Source of the DNA: Phytohabitans rumicis
GTDB taxonomy: Bacteria > Actinomycetota > Actinomycetes > Mycobacteriales > Micromonosporaceae
NCBI RefSeq assembly: GCF_011764445.1
Contig: NZ_BLPG01000002.1
Location: 62,001 to 126,000, forward strand
Reading direction: 5' to 3'
DNA: 64,000 nt
In this document: positions 7,589-15,221 of the stretch, piece by piece
Layout: each line of letters begins with the position of its first letter
How positions within the stretch are numbered: the stretch's first letter is position 1
Notes under the pieces: model-generated
The model's database searches: none
The model's input: only the letters and a program-made list of their open reading frames with translations
What the model was told of the DNA's origin: nothing
Made by a program: the position numbers and the translations under genes

Positions 7589-9838
7589 TCACCACGTCCA
7601 GAGCCCGACACCGTCCTCGGCGCTGACCGCCAGGATCCCGTCGGGGCCGAACCGGGCACCGTCACCGTCAAAGGTGTCGCGGGGTACGGGTTTGGCCGGG
7701 TCGGCGATGTTCCACAGTTGAGCCACGTCGTACCGGCTCACCGTGACCAGGCTGTCTCCGTCGGGGCTGAAGTCGACGACGCTGCCGCCCGGCAGCGTGC
7801 TGAGCTTCGCCGGTCGGGTGTGGTCACGCACGTCCCAGAAGGTCACCGTGTCGTCGTTCGAGGTGGCCAGCGTGCGCTTGTCGGCGCTCAGTGCCAATGC
7901 CTGGCTCCTGCCGGTGGTGGCGGCGGTGGCCAGGCGGGACGGGCTGGCCTTTCCGTCCTGGAACTCCCACAGCATGAGTGATGGGGCGTCGTCCAAGGTG
8001 GCCATGAGGCGCCCGTCCTGGCTGAACCCGACGTCGCTGACGGCACCGGTGAAGTCGGTCAGGACGGCCGCGCGCTTCGGCCGGGTGCGGTCCGTGACGT
8101 TCCACAGCACCGCGACCCGAAGGCTGGCGGTGGCCAGCGTGCGCCCGTCCGGCCGGAATTCGAGGTCGTACACGCCCGTGGTGTAGCCGGTGAGGGAGGC
8201 GGTGCGGACGGGACGGGCCCGGTCGGACACGTCCCACAGGCTCGCGGTGGTGGCCTGTCCGGCGATGGCCAGCGTGCGTCCGTCCGGGCTGAAATCGAGC
8301 GCGTTTACCGAGGCGGCGTTGGGCTTGATGGTCGCGGTGCGGCGGGGGCGGGCCGGATCGGTGACGTCCCAGAGCAGCACCGTGTAGTTGGCTCCCTCGG
8401 TCGCGAGCGTTCGCCCGTCCCGGCTGAACGCCACGGGCCAGTCGGCACCGGCGAGCCGTCCTACCCGGCGCGGTGCCGCCGGTGTCGCCGACGCCGTCGG
8501 CGATGCCGTTGCTGACGCCGTCGGGCCTGGCGAGAGGGTGCCGGAGCCGTCTTCGCGGGTGCGCACCTCGTTGGCGACGATCAGGGCGGCCACGGTGAGC
8601 GCGGCGACCACGGCGGCGAGGAGTCGACGCCGGCGGTTGCCCGGACGGCGCTCGACGTCGACCGGCTCGGCGGGAGCCGGCTCCGCGCTGGCCGGACGCA
8701 CCTCCGGGATGGCGGAGCCGCCCGCCGCGACCACCGGCACCGGATCCGCGTGGTCGGTATCCGCGCTGGCCGGCACGCGCAGGCTGCCCTCGGCGACCAC
8801 CAACTCGGGGCGGTCGATGACCGTCGGCACCAGCCCGAGGGACCGGTGCAGCAGAGCCGCCACCAGCGGCATCCGGGTGGAACCGCCGACGAGAAACAGC
8901 CCGGCGACCGCATCGGTCCCGATGCCGGCCTCGTCGATGACGGCCCGGGTCGTTCGCAGCGTGCGGTCCAGGATCGGTCGGGCCAGCAGGTCGAGCTGCT
9001 CGCGGCCCAGCGGCGCGTCGTCCTCGAACAGCGGAAGACGGATGAGCGTCGACGAGGCCCGCGACAGGACCTCCTTGCCGGTACGCACGTCGTCGCGCAG
9101 CAAGCGGGCGGCCCGCCGGTCTTCGGCCGTGGCGGGGTGGTGCAGCCGGGCCCACCAGTCGGCGTCTCGTGTCACGAACACGCTGCCGAGGTACGCGACG
9201 ACCGCCTCGTCGATGTCGAGGCCGCCGGCGTCGAAGAGCCCCGCCTCGGCCACGACCTCGAACCCGTCCGCGGTACGCCGCACCACGGCCGCGTCGAACG
9301 TGCCGGCGCCCAGGTCGTACACCACCGCGCACGACCCGACCGGCACCCGGTGCCCGGCGCCGTCGACGAACTGGCTGGCCGCCGCCACCGGCTCGGCGAC
9401 CAGCGCCGGCGTGCCCAGCCCGGCGAGGCCGGCCGCCACGGTCAGGACATCTCGGCGCCGCCGTCCCCAACCCGCCGGACAGGTCAGCGTCACCGACGCC
9501 AGCGGCCCGCCGGCCACCCGGCGGGCCTCGACGGCCACGCGCCGCAGCACCGCGGCGAACAGCTCCGGAACGGGGACCTCGACGTCGCCGAGCAGGACCG
9601 CGCCGTCGTCGACGCACCGCTTGGGGTTCGGCTCGAAGCCCTCGGGACGGGCCCGGGCGGCGTGCAGCGCGTCCCGCCCCACCAGCAGGGTGCCGTCGCC
9701 GTCGACGCAGACCGCCGAGGGCAACAGCTCGGAACCGTCGAACACCAACGGCTTGACCGCACCGTCCGGCCAGGCGAGCACCGCGACCGTGGTGGAGGTG
9801 CCGAAGTCCACACCCAACCGATACGCGCCGATGGTCAC
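7589..9838 (-). CDS. Hsp70-like ATPase fused to a transmembrane helix and WD40 repeats
   Basis: A 749-residue fusion. Residues 1 to about 370 form an actin/Hsp70-type ATPase: phosphate-1 loop RLGVDFGTSTT, VYDLGAGTFDAAV and LFLVGGSTRMPL. No substrate-binding domain follows. Instead there is an Arg-rich stop-transfer sequence and one helix (LLAAVVAALTVAALIVANEV, about 404-424), a Ser/Thr/Pro linker, and then about seven WD40-type repeats with FSPDGRTLA and LWDV motifs to the C-terminus. The Arg cluster implies the ATPase is inside and the propeller outside. GTG 9838 is chosen because AAGG lies 8 bases upstream; GTG 9844 is the alternative. It follows the DUF3068 gene closely. Confidence 0.88.
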   Translation of the reverse strand: MTIGAYRLGVDFGTSTTVAVLAWPDGAVKPLVFDGSELLPSAVCVDGDGTLLVGRDALHAARARPEGFEPNPKRCVDDGAVLLGDVEVPVPELFAAVLRRVAVEARRVAGGPLASVTLTCPAGWGRRRRDVLTVAAGLAGLGTPALVAEPVAAASQFVDGAGHRVPVGSCAVVYDLGAGTFDAAVVRRTADGFEVVAEAGLFDAGGLDIDEAVVAYLGSVFVTRDADWWARLHHPATAEDRRAARLLRDDVRTGKEVLSRASSTLIRLPLFEDDAPLGREQLDLLARPILDRTLRTTRAVIDEAGIGTDAVAGLFLVGGSTRMPLVAALLHRSLGLVPTVIDRPELVVAEGSLRVPASADTDHADPVPVVAAGGSAIPEVRPASAEPAPAEPVDVERRPGNRRRRLLAAVVAALTVAALIVANEVRTREDGSGTLSPGPTASATASPTASATPAAPRRVGRLAGADWPVAFSRDGRTLATEGANYTVLLWDVTDPARPRRTATIKPNAASVNALDFSPDGRTLAIAGQATTASLWDVSDRARPVRTASLTGYTTGVYDLEFRPDGRTLATASLRVAVLWNVTDRTRPKRAAVLTDFTGAVSDVGFSQDGRLMATLDDAPSLMLWEFQDGKASPSRLATAATTGRSQALALSADKRTLATSNDDTVTFWDVRDHTRPAKLSTLPGGSVVDFSPDGDSLVTVSRYDVAQLWNIADPAKPVPRDTFDGDGARFGPDGILAVSAEDGVGLWTW

Positions 9839-9861
9839 GGCCACAACCTTAAGCCGGCCTG

Positions 9862-10782
9862 TCACGGTCCAGTTCGGACAGTCCGGGTACGGGCCGCGTA
9901 GCGCGCGCGGATGGCCAGGGCCGCCAGCGCGAGGCCGAGGCCGAGCAGGACGAGGGGGATGACCGTACGCAGGATGAAGAGCCCTTGATCGGCGGTGCTG
10001 GCCGTGTCGCGCAGGGTGGCGGCCGACTCGGGCGAGTAGCTGGCGTCCAATGTGAACACGGTGATCGGCGGCAGCGTGAGGCCGAGGATCGCGATGCTCG
10101 CCCGGGTGACCTGTTTCTGCTGCACGTTGAGGACGACCGCCGTCACGGTGTCGACCCAGAAGGTCGTGTCGCTGATCGAGGTGAGGGTCACCGGTGTGCC
10201 CGCCGGAATCGTCCGCACGATCACCGGGTCCTTGACCTGGCCGTCGGCGTGGACCGTGTAGACGTGGGCCTGGCGGCCGGCGAACTGCTCGGTGCCCCGG
10301 TAGCGGGCCGGCACCACGGTCTGCGTCGGGAAGTCCCACCACGGATAGTCTTTCGGCTCCGGAGGCAGCGGGAAGCCGAGCACCAGGCCCGTGTGCGGCT
10401 GCACCGCACTGTCCGGCGGCGCGGGAGCCTGCAGGAACGTCCTGCGGTCGATCGCCCACGTGTGGGAGGTGGTCTGCAGCGTCGCGTTGCCGGGGCCCTC
10501 CACCGTCGACTCGTTGAGGACGATCGCGGTGTCGCCCCTGGTCGACGTCACCCGGACCCGGTTGCTGACCGTCACCGGGATGTTCAGACGGATCGTGTTG
10601 CCCAGGTCGCCGGCCGCGATGGCGGCCATGTCCACGAGGCTGGCGGTGCCGCTCAGCCGCACCGACGTGTCCAGGTCGGCCGGGAGCTTCACCAGGGCCG
10701 GCACGGCCACGAACCGTACCGCCGCGCTGGCCGCGATCAGAACGGCGGCGCCCGCCACGGTGAGCGCGCGTGCCTTGCGCAT
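9862..10782 (-). CDS. DUF3068 membrane-anchored protein (PorA-like family)
   Basis: A 306-residue protein with an N-terminal membrane segment (ALTVAGAAVLIAASAAVRFV), a large extracytoplasmic beta-rich domain and a C-terminal helix (LRTVIPLVLLGLGLALAALA) followed by a basic tail. Landmarks such as VNESTVEG-like LNESTVEGPGNA, HTWAIDRRTF, GLVLGFPLPPEPKDYPWWD and GVVLNVQQ-like VVLNVQQKQV identify the DUF3068 family of actinobacterial cell-envelope proteins, whose role is unknown. ATG 10782 is supported by GGAGG seven bases upstream. The downstream Hsp70-WD40 gene starts 23 bases later, so the two probably form an operon and may act together at the membrane. Confidence 0.87.
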   Translation of the reverse strand: MRKARALTVAGAAVLIAASAAVRFVAVPALVKLPADLDTSVRLSGTASLVDMAAIAAGDLGNTIRLNIPVTVSNRVRVTSTRGDTAIVLNESTVEGPGNATLQTTSHTWAIDRRTFLQAPAPPDSAVQPHTGLVLGFPLPPEPKDYPWWDFPTQTVVPARYRGTEQFAGRQAHVYTVHADGQVKDPVIVRTIPAGTPVTLTSISDTTFWVDTVTAVVLNVQQKQVTRASIAILGLTLPPITVFTLDASYSPESAATLRDTASTADQGLFILRTVIPLVLLGLGLALAALAIRARYAARTRTVRTGP

Positions 10783-10887
10783 GATTGTCCTCCGCCTGGC
10801 GGTTGCCGTCATGGATACCACCGGGCCAACCACGCGGTGACCGTGCCGGATTGATAACCGGCCGGCGAGTTCTTGTCACTCCCCGCC

Positions 10888-10963
10888 GATCAAGGGCTTT
10901 TACGCGGATCAAGGGCAAAAGGTCGTGGATCGGAGATCAAAGCACGACCGTTTGCCCTTGATC
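10888..10963 (+). repeat. 76-bp palindromic repeat, copy 1
   Basis: Architecture: an outer half-site GATCAAGGGC (10888), then arms at 10907-10927 and 10943-10963 around the 15-base loop GATCGGAGATCAAAG. One mismatch between arms. It lies 56 bases downstream of the stop codon of the zinc-finger membrane protein and upstream of the DUF3068 gene. Confidence 0.9.
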
Positions 10964-11019
10964 GACGGGAAGAGCGGGCGGGGTGGGCGGGGTGGGCGGG
11001 GCGAGGAGCGCGAGCGCGG

Positions 11020-11871
11020 TCACGCCGCCCTTCGCCAGGAGCCGGCGCGGGCCTGCGCGGGCCGCTCGCGGACCAGCCGCAGCGGCGGGCGCGGCGGCGA
11101 CTCGGCCACATCGTCGAAGACCGCGCGCCACGCCGGCCGGGGCTTGTGCTGGTCGGACGGGGGTTCGCCGGGTTCGCGGGCGGTCCGGGACAGGACCACC
11201 ACGATGACGTAGCCGGCGACGATGAACGCGTGGCTCAGCACCCGGTCGACGTCCACCCGCCCAGCGATGACGTCGCTGGCGGTGAGCAGGGTCAGCGCGC
11301 CCACGAACGCGGTCAGCGTCGGGATGATCCCGGACGCGCGGGTACGGCGCAGCGCGATCCAGGCGAAGCCGGCACCGACGGCGACGTTCCAGGCGGCCGA
11401 CTCGTGCCAGAGGTGGTTGGGGCCGCCGACCCCCGACGTGTGCAGGTGCTGGGCGGCCGCGAAGCCGCCGATCTGCGCCGCGCCGAGCAGGAACTGCACG
11501 ACGCCCAGCACGCCCAGCGCCACCCGCAACGCGGTGACCAGCCGGTGCCGGCCACGGCTCTGCTCGCCGGCGCTCGCTCCGCTCGCGCGCGGCCCCGGGC
11601 GTAGCCGGCGACGCCCGTCGTCGTCGCTGCGCTCCGACGACCGGCCGCCGCCGGCCCCGGGGCCGGGTGCCGCGGCGAGCACGTCGTCGCTCACCCGGAT
11701 CTCGGGGATCACGGCGGTGCGCACCAGCCGGGTCACCGCCGCCGCCGCGTCGAACCACTGCCGGCATGCCGCGCAGCCGGCCAGGTGAGCGTCCGTGGCG
11801 GCGCGCTCGGCCGGGTCGTCTTCGCCGTCGAGGCGCGCCGACAGCGCCTCCCGAAAGTGTTCGCAGCCCAC
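11020..11871 (-). CDS. Zinc-finger (zf-HC2) membrane protein, anti-sigma-like
   Basis: The N-terminus CEHFREALSARLDGE followed by HLAGCAACRQWFD gives the His-x3-Cys-x2-Cys zinc-binding motif of ZAS anti-sigma factors. A low-complexity linker follows, and the second half has about four membrane helices (LRVALGVLGVVQFLLGAAQ, WNVAVGAGFAWIALR, IIPTLTAFVGALTLLTAS, LSHAFIVAGYVIVVVLS) with a motif HLHTSGVGGPNHLWHES between them. Such proteins usually sit beside an ECF sigma factor, but none is adjacent. The start is probably GTG 11871 (VGCEHFREA), by family alignment; no ribosome site is obvious. A 76-bp palindromic repeat follows the stop. Confidence 0.78.
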   Translation of the reverse strand: MGCEHFREALSARLDGEDDPAERAATDAHLAGCAACRQWFDAAAAVTRLVRTAVIPEIRVSDDVLAAAPGPGAGGGRSSERSDDDGRRRLRPGPRASGASAGEQSRGRHRLVTALRVALGVLGVVQFLLGAAQIGGFAAAQHLHTSGVGGPNHLWHESAAWNVAVGAGFAWIALRRTRASGIIPTLTAFVGALTLLTASDVIAGRVDVDRVLSHAFIVAGYVIVVVLSRTAREPGEPPSDQHKPRPAWRAVFDDVAESPPRPPLRLVRERPAQARAGSWRRAA

Positions 11872-11918
11872 GTAGAGATGGTCGATGACGGGGCCGGATG
11901 GTTCCCGCCGGGGTCGGT

Positions 11919-12800
11919 CTAGATCGTGGCGAGGCGGTCGACGCCCACGCCGCTGATGATCAGGCGCTCCTTCCGGTTGCCCAGCAGGCGCTGGGTCCAG
12001 TCGGTGAAGCCGCCGTCGCCGACCTCGACACCGGCCACGAAGACCTTGAAGCACAGCCCGGTGTAGTAGCCGCGGCCGGACGAGCGATCCGGGTCGTCGG
12101 TGACGTGCACGCCCGCCAGCGCCTCGCGGACCGCCGCCGCGACCGGCGCGAACCGCTCCTGCAGCACGGTGAGTCGCACCTCTGGCCGCCGGTCGGTCGC
12201 ACGGCGTACCCCTGACGTCACGGCCTGGAGGTGCTCGGCGCTGTGCCGGCGCTCGAAGGCCAGGTCGCCCGTGTCGCGACCGGCCGTGACCAGGCCGAAG
12301 AGGCCGAAATGGGCGGCGCCGGCGGCGAAGCGCTGCCCGCGGACGACGCGCTGGACGGCGGCCAGCCGGACGTCCGGCGCGGACGCCGCGCGGCGGCGGG
12401 CGGCCTCCAGCGCGAGCCCGTTGGTCGGGTCGGCGGCGACCTCGGTGCCGCGGACCGTCGTGAGGATCTTGTTCTGGTCGACGGTCGCCACCGCGGAATG
12501 GGTGCCCAGCGGCGCCACCGGCGACAGCGCCACCGGCTCGAACGCCGGCGGGAGCGCCGCGAGCAGCGCGTCCTCGGCCCGGCGCAGCGCCGCGAACGGC
12601 ACCGCCGCCGGCGCGGCGAAGCGGTCCTCGAGGTAGCGGCGCAGCACGTCCGCGGGCGCCAGCCGCGCCGCGCGGGACCGGAACACCGCGAGCAGCAGCG
12701 TCGTCAGGTCGGCGCCGGGCAGCGCCTTCGCCAGCACATCGAGTACGCCAGGGCCGCCGGCCCGGCGCAGCACGCGGTCCAGGGCGGGGGAGTCGGCCAT
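11919..12800 (-). CDS. HisRS/HisZ-like class II synthetase-fold protein of unknown function
   Basis: A 293-residue protein with no exact family that I can name. Its C-terminal half resembles a class II aminoacyl-tRNA synthetase core of the HisRS/HisZ type. FERRHSAEHLQAVTSGVRRA resembles motif-2 context. RGYYTGLCFKVFVAG parallels the RGLDYYTG-x-F-E histidine loop, and ISGVGVDRLATI parallels the motif-3 GxGxxRL end. Residues 100-140 (GTHSAVATVDQNKILTTVRG) may form the first core strand. The anticodon domain is missing, so tRNA charging is unlikely. A regulatory or biosynthetic paralogue is possible. ATG 12800 is preferred over 12815. A 47-base gap separates it from the zinc-finger gene downstream. 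Confidence 0.6.
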   Translation of the reverse strand: MADSPALDRVLRRAGGPGVLDVLAKALPGADLTTLLLAVFRSRAARLAPADVLRRYLEDRFAAPAAVPFAALRRAEDALLAALPPAFEPVALSPVAPLGTHSAVATVDQNKILTTVRGTEVAADPTNGLALEAARRRAASAPDVRLAAVQRVVRGQRFAAGAAHFGLFGLVTAGRDTGDLAFERRHSAEHLQAVTSGVRRATDRRPEVRLTVLQERFAPVAAAVREALAGVHVTDDPDRSSGRGYYTGLCFKVFVAGVEVGDGGFTDWTQRLLGNRKERLIISGVGVDRLATI

Positions 12801-12840
12801 GCCCCATCCGATCATCGAACGCGCCCGGCGCGCGAGCGGG

Positions 12841-13641
12841 TTACCGCAAGCCCACCGCCGCGTACCCCGGGAAGCTCTCCGGCCGGTCCGGGACCTCGTC
12901 GTCGTCCGGGCGCCACAGCGTCATGTAGACGAGCCCGGGGTCGACCAGTTCGTACCCCGCCAGCATGCCCGTGATCTCGGCACGCGAGCGCATGGTCATC
13001 GGCGTCGGGGTGCGCGCGTACAGGGCGCGGTGCTCGGCGGCCTTGTCACCCTGCCCGTCGGCGGTGGCGTGGCAGACGGCGATCGCGCTGCCCGGCGCGG
13101 TGGCCTCGCGGTACGCGGTGATCAGCTTGGCCGGGGCGTCGGCGTCCGGGACGAAGTGCAGCACCGCCACCAGGAGCACAGCGACCGGCTCGGCGAGGTC
13201 CAGCCCGCCCTGCTCGGCGGCCAGGCCCAGCACCGTGGCCGGCTCGCGGAGGTCGGCCTGGACGGCGGTGACGCGCGCGTCACCGTCCAGGATGGCGCGG
13301 CTGTGCGCGACCGCGACCGGATCGATGTCGACGTAGACCACCCGGCACGCCGGGTCCTGCGCGTGCGCCACCTCGTGGACGTTGCCCACGGTCGGGATGC
13401 CGGAGCCCAGGTCGAGGAACTGGCGCACGCCCGCCCGCACCAGAAACCGCACCGCCCGGCGCAGGAACGCACGGTTGGCCCGCATGATCAGCGGAAGCTC
13501 CGGCCAGCCGGCGAGCGCCTGCTGGGCCATCGCGCGATCGGCGGCGAAGTTGTGCGCGCCACCGAGGTAGAAGTCGTAGACGCGTGCCGCGTTCGGCCGG
13601 TCCAGGTCGACGCCGTAGGGTGCCCAGTCCGGCCGGTTCAC
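12841..13641 (-). CDS. SAM-dependent methyltransferase (PF04672 family)
   Basis: A 266-residue class I methyltransferase. The actinobacterial PF04672 signature is complete: ARVYDFYLGGAHNFAADR near the N-terminus, the SAM-binding strand QFLDLGSGIPTVGNVHE (about 75-91), VVYVDIDPVAVAHS (motif II Asp) and HFVPDADAPAK. The substrate of this family is unknown; many copies occur per actinomycete genome, often beside regulators. Start is GTG 13641. A second member lies at 59389-60210. The gene is divergent from the PPOX-fusion gene, 54 bases away. Confidence 0.9.
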   Translation of the reverse strand: MNRPDWAPYGVDLDRPNAARVYDFYLGGAHNFAADRAMAQQALAGWPELPLIMRANRAFLRRAVRFLVRAGVRQFLDLGSGIPTVGNVHEVAHAQDPACRVVYVDIDPVAVAHSRAILDGDARVTAVQADLREPATVLGLAAEQGGLDLAEPVAVLLVAVLHFVPDADAPAKLITAYREATAPGSAIAVCHATADGQGDKAAEHRALYARTPTPMTMRSRAEITGMLAGYELVDPGLVYMTLWRPDDDEVPDRPESFPGYAAVGLR

Positions 13642-13695
13642 AGTGAGCCACCATAGACGCTGTCACACATCGCGGCTGCCCCTCGTCCCCACCGC

Positions 13696-14532
13696 ATGAC
13701 TAAGAATCCCTTCCTCGTCACGGTGACGCTGCTCGGCGGGCTCCTGCTCACGGCCACGGCGGTGTGGTGCCTGTCGGCGCCCGGCTCGTTCGCGGACTTC
13801 GTGGATTTTCCGCGGCATGAGCACTTCGTGCACGACCTCGGCGCGTTCCAGCTGGGCCTCGGTGTGGCGCTGCTGCTCGCGTTGATCTGGGCGGACGCGT
13901 TGGCGACCGCGCTGTGCGGGTTCCTGGCCGCGAACGCGGTGCACGCCGCCAACCACTTCGCCGACCTGGACATCGGCGGCCGCACCGCAGACGCCTGGGC
14001 GATCCTGCTCGCCGCGCTGGTCACCGCCGGTGCGCTGTGGGTACGCCTGCGCGAACTGGGCTACGTCGTCGGCGCGGTGACGGTGGCGACCAGCCCGGCG
14101 CTGGCGCCGTTCGTACGGCAGAAGACCGTGCGGCTCACCACGTACCGGCGGGACGGGCGGCCCGGCGCCAGCCCGGTCAGCATCGCGGTGGAGGGCGACC
14201 ACGCGTACGTGCGCAGCTTCGAGAAGTCGCTCAAGACCCGCCGGCTGCGCCGCGACCCCCGCGTGGAGGTCGCCTCGTCCACCGCCCGCGGGCGGGTGAC
14301 CGGCCCCGCCGTACCCGCCCGGATGCGCCTGCTGCGCGGTGCCGAGGCCCGGCACGCCGCCCGCATACTGACCGCCAAGCATCCGCTGCTGCACGGCGTA
14401 CTGGTCCCGTTGACGCACCGCCTGGCCCGCGCGAAGACCGGCCACACCGTCCACTTCGTCCTCGAACCGGACCCGTCCCGGTCCGCGCCCCCGTCGGCGG
14501 CCGGGGTCCCCGCGTCCGCCGTAGGCGCCTAG
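13696..14532 (+). CDS. Membrane domain fused to a PPOX/F420-type split-barrel oxidoreductase domain
   Basis: A 278-residue two-part protein. Residues 1-120 hold four hydrophobic helices (VTLLGGLLLTATAVWCLS; LGAFQLGLGVALLLALIWA; LCGFLAANAVHAANHFADL; AWAILLAALVTAGALWV), with a pattern like small DoxX/DUF4345-type membrane modules. Residues about 135-250 match the pyridoxamine-oxidase-like split barrel of PPOX-class F420-dependent proteins: KTVRLTTYRRDGRPGASPV, HAYVRSFEKSLKTRRLRRDP and RVEVASSTARGRVTG. A membrane-tethered F420 or flavin reductase is the simplest reading. ATG 13696 opens the hydrophobic segment. Copy 2 of the 76-bp repeat starts 44 bases after the stop. Confidence 0.78.
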   Translation: MTKNPFLVTVTLLGGLLLTATAVWCLSAPGSFADFVDFPRHEHFVHDLGAFQLGLGVALLLALIWADALATALCGFLAANAVHAANHFADLDIGGRTADAWAILLAALVTAGALWVRLRELGYVVGAVTVATSPALAPFVRQKTVRLTTYRRDGRPGASPVSIAVEGDHAYVRSFEKSLKTRRLRRDPRVEVASSTARGRVTGPAVPARMRLLRGAEARHAARILTAKHPLLHGVLVPLTHRLARAKTGHTVHFVLEPDPSRSAPPSAAGVPASAVGA

Positions 14533-14576
14533 CCGGCCGCGCGTGCCTGGACCGTCGATCCTCGCCGCTCCGCGTC

Positions 14577-14671
14577 GATCAAGGGCTATGCCGTCGATCA
14601 AGGGCGAACGGCCGTGGTTTGATCTCTTTTCCACGACCGTTTGCCCTTGATCGGCGCAAAAGTCCTTGATC
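14577..14671 (-). repeat. 76-bp palindromic repeat, copy 2 (with an extra half-site)
   Basis: The 76-bp unit is 14596-14671 in reverse orientation: arms at 14596-14616 and 14632-14652, loop on the minus strand GAAAAGAGATCAAAC, outer half-site at 14664-14671. An additional forward half-site GATCAAGGGC lies at 14577, making this copy symmetric at both ends. Confidence 0.88.
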
Positions 14672-14774
14672 GACGCGCGCGGCCGGGGCGGTGTGGGGCG
14701 GAGCGGGCGCGGGTTGCTTGGCCGCTGGGCCTGGGCATCCTTGCCGGTGAGAGAGCGCGCTGGCCAAGATCCTC

Positions 14775-14835
14775 GCAATGTCGGGGAACGTGCTGCCTCA
14801 GCGCGCCTCGGAAGCAGCAATGTCCCCGACATTGC
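14775..14835 (+). repeat. 61-bp palindromic repeat, copy A
   Basis: The unit begins GCAATGTCGGGGAACGTGC, continues TGCCTCAGCGC and GGAAGCA, and ends with the palindrome GCAATGTC-CCC-GACATTGC. It recurs in inverted orientation and at exactly the same length at 53339-53399. Both copies lie about 100 bases from a 76-bp repeat. Confidence 0.85.
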
Positions 14836-15005
14836 GGCTGCCCCGGTAGGCGCCGGCCAGGCTCGGGAGCGCCCTGCGGGCCCTCGCCGCCCCGGCCCGC
14901 CCGCCCCAGCGTCCGCAATCGCCCTGGGGACAGGGCTGGCCCAGCCTTCGGGGCACTTCGCGCGTCAACACCCCGGCACTCCCGAGCGCCCCACCCGGCC
15001 GTGCC

Positions 15006-15081
15006 GATCAAGGACTTTTGCGCCGATCAAGGGCAAACGGTCGTGGAAAAGAGATCAAAGCACGACCATATGCCCTTGATC
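15006..15081 (+). repeat. 76-bp palindromic repeat, copy 3
   Basis: Outer half-site GATCAAGG at 15006; arms at 15025-15045 and 15061-15081; loop GAAAAGAGATCAAAG. The two arms differ at two inner positions. It lies 140 bases downstream of the stop of the histidine kinase on the minus strand. Confidence 0.88.
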
Positions 15082-15084
15082 GAC

Positions 15085-15192
15085 GCGGCGGGGTGGGCGG
15101 CGGGGTGGGCGGCGGGGTGCGCGGCGGGGTGCGCGGCGGGGCGCGCGGCGGGGCGCGCGCCCCGCCGCGCGGCGGGGCGCGCGGCGGGGAGC
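15085..15192 (+). repeat. 12-bp tandem array, nine units, one inverted
   Basis: Nine registers of GCGGCGGGGTGG and variants (…GGTGC, …GGCGC) run without gaps. The unit at 15157-15168 reads GCGCCCCGCCGC, the exact inverse, which creates a perfect 28-bp palindrome (15143-15170). A purine tract of GAGGGG-like blocks follows to about 15216, just before the histidine kinase stop codon. Confidence 0.85.
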
Positions 15193-15221
15193 GAGGGGAG
15201 GGGAGCGAGGGGAGGGGTGGG

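Larger units (their letters stand above)
14533..15221. other. Repeat-rich intergenic region without genes
   Basis: About 690 bases between convergent genes. In order it holds 76-bp repeat copy 2, a 61-bp palindromic repeat, copy 3 of the 76-bp repeat and a 12-bp tandem array. The frames open here have no family features and are explained by the repeats and base composition. Confidence 0.8.

Noticed and set aside
9839-10918. Upstream in-frame extension of the Hsp70-WD40 protein.
   Set aside because: The extension covers the DUF3068 gene in another frame and the repeat; the GTG at 9838 has a ribosome site and starts exactly at the ATPase fold.
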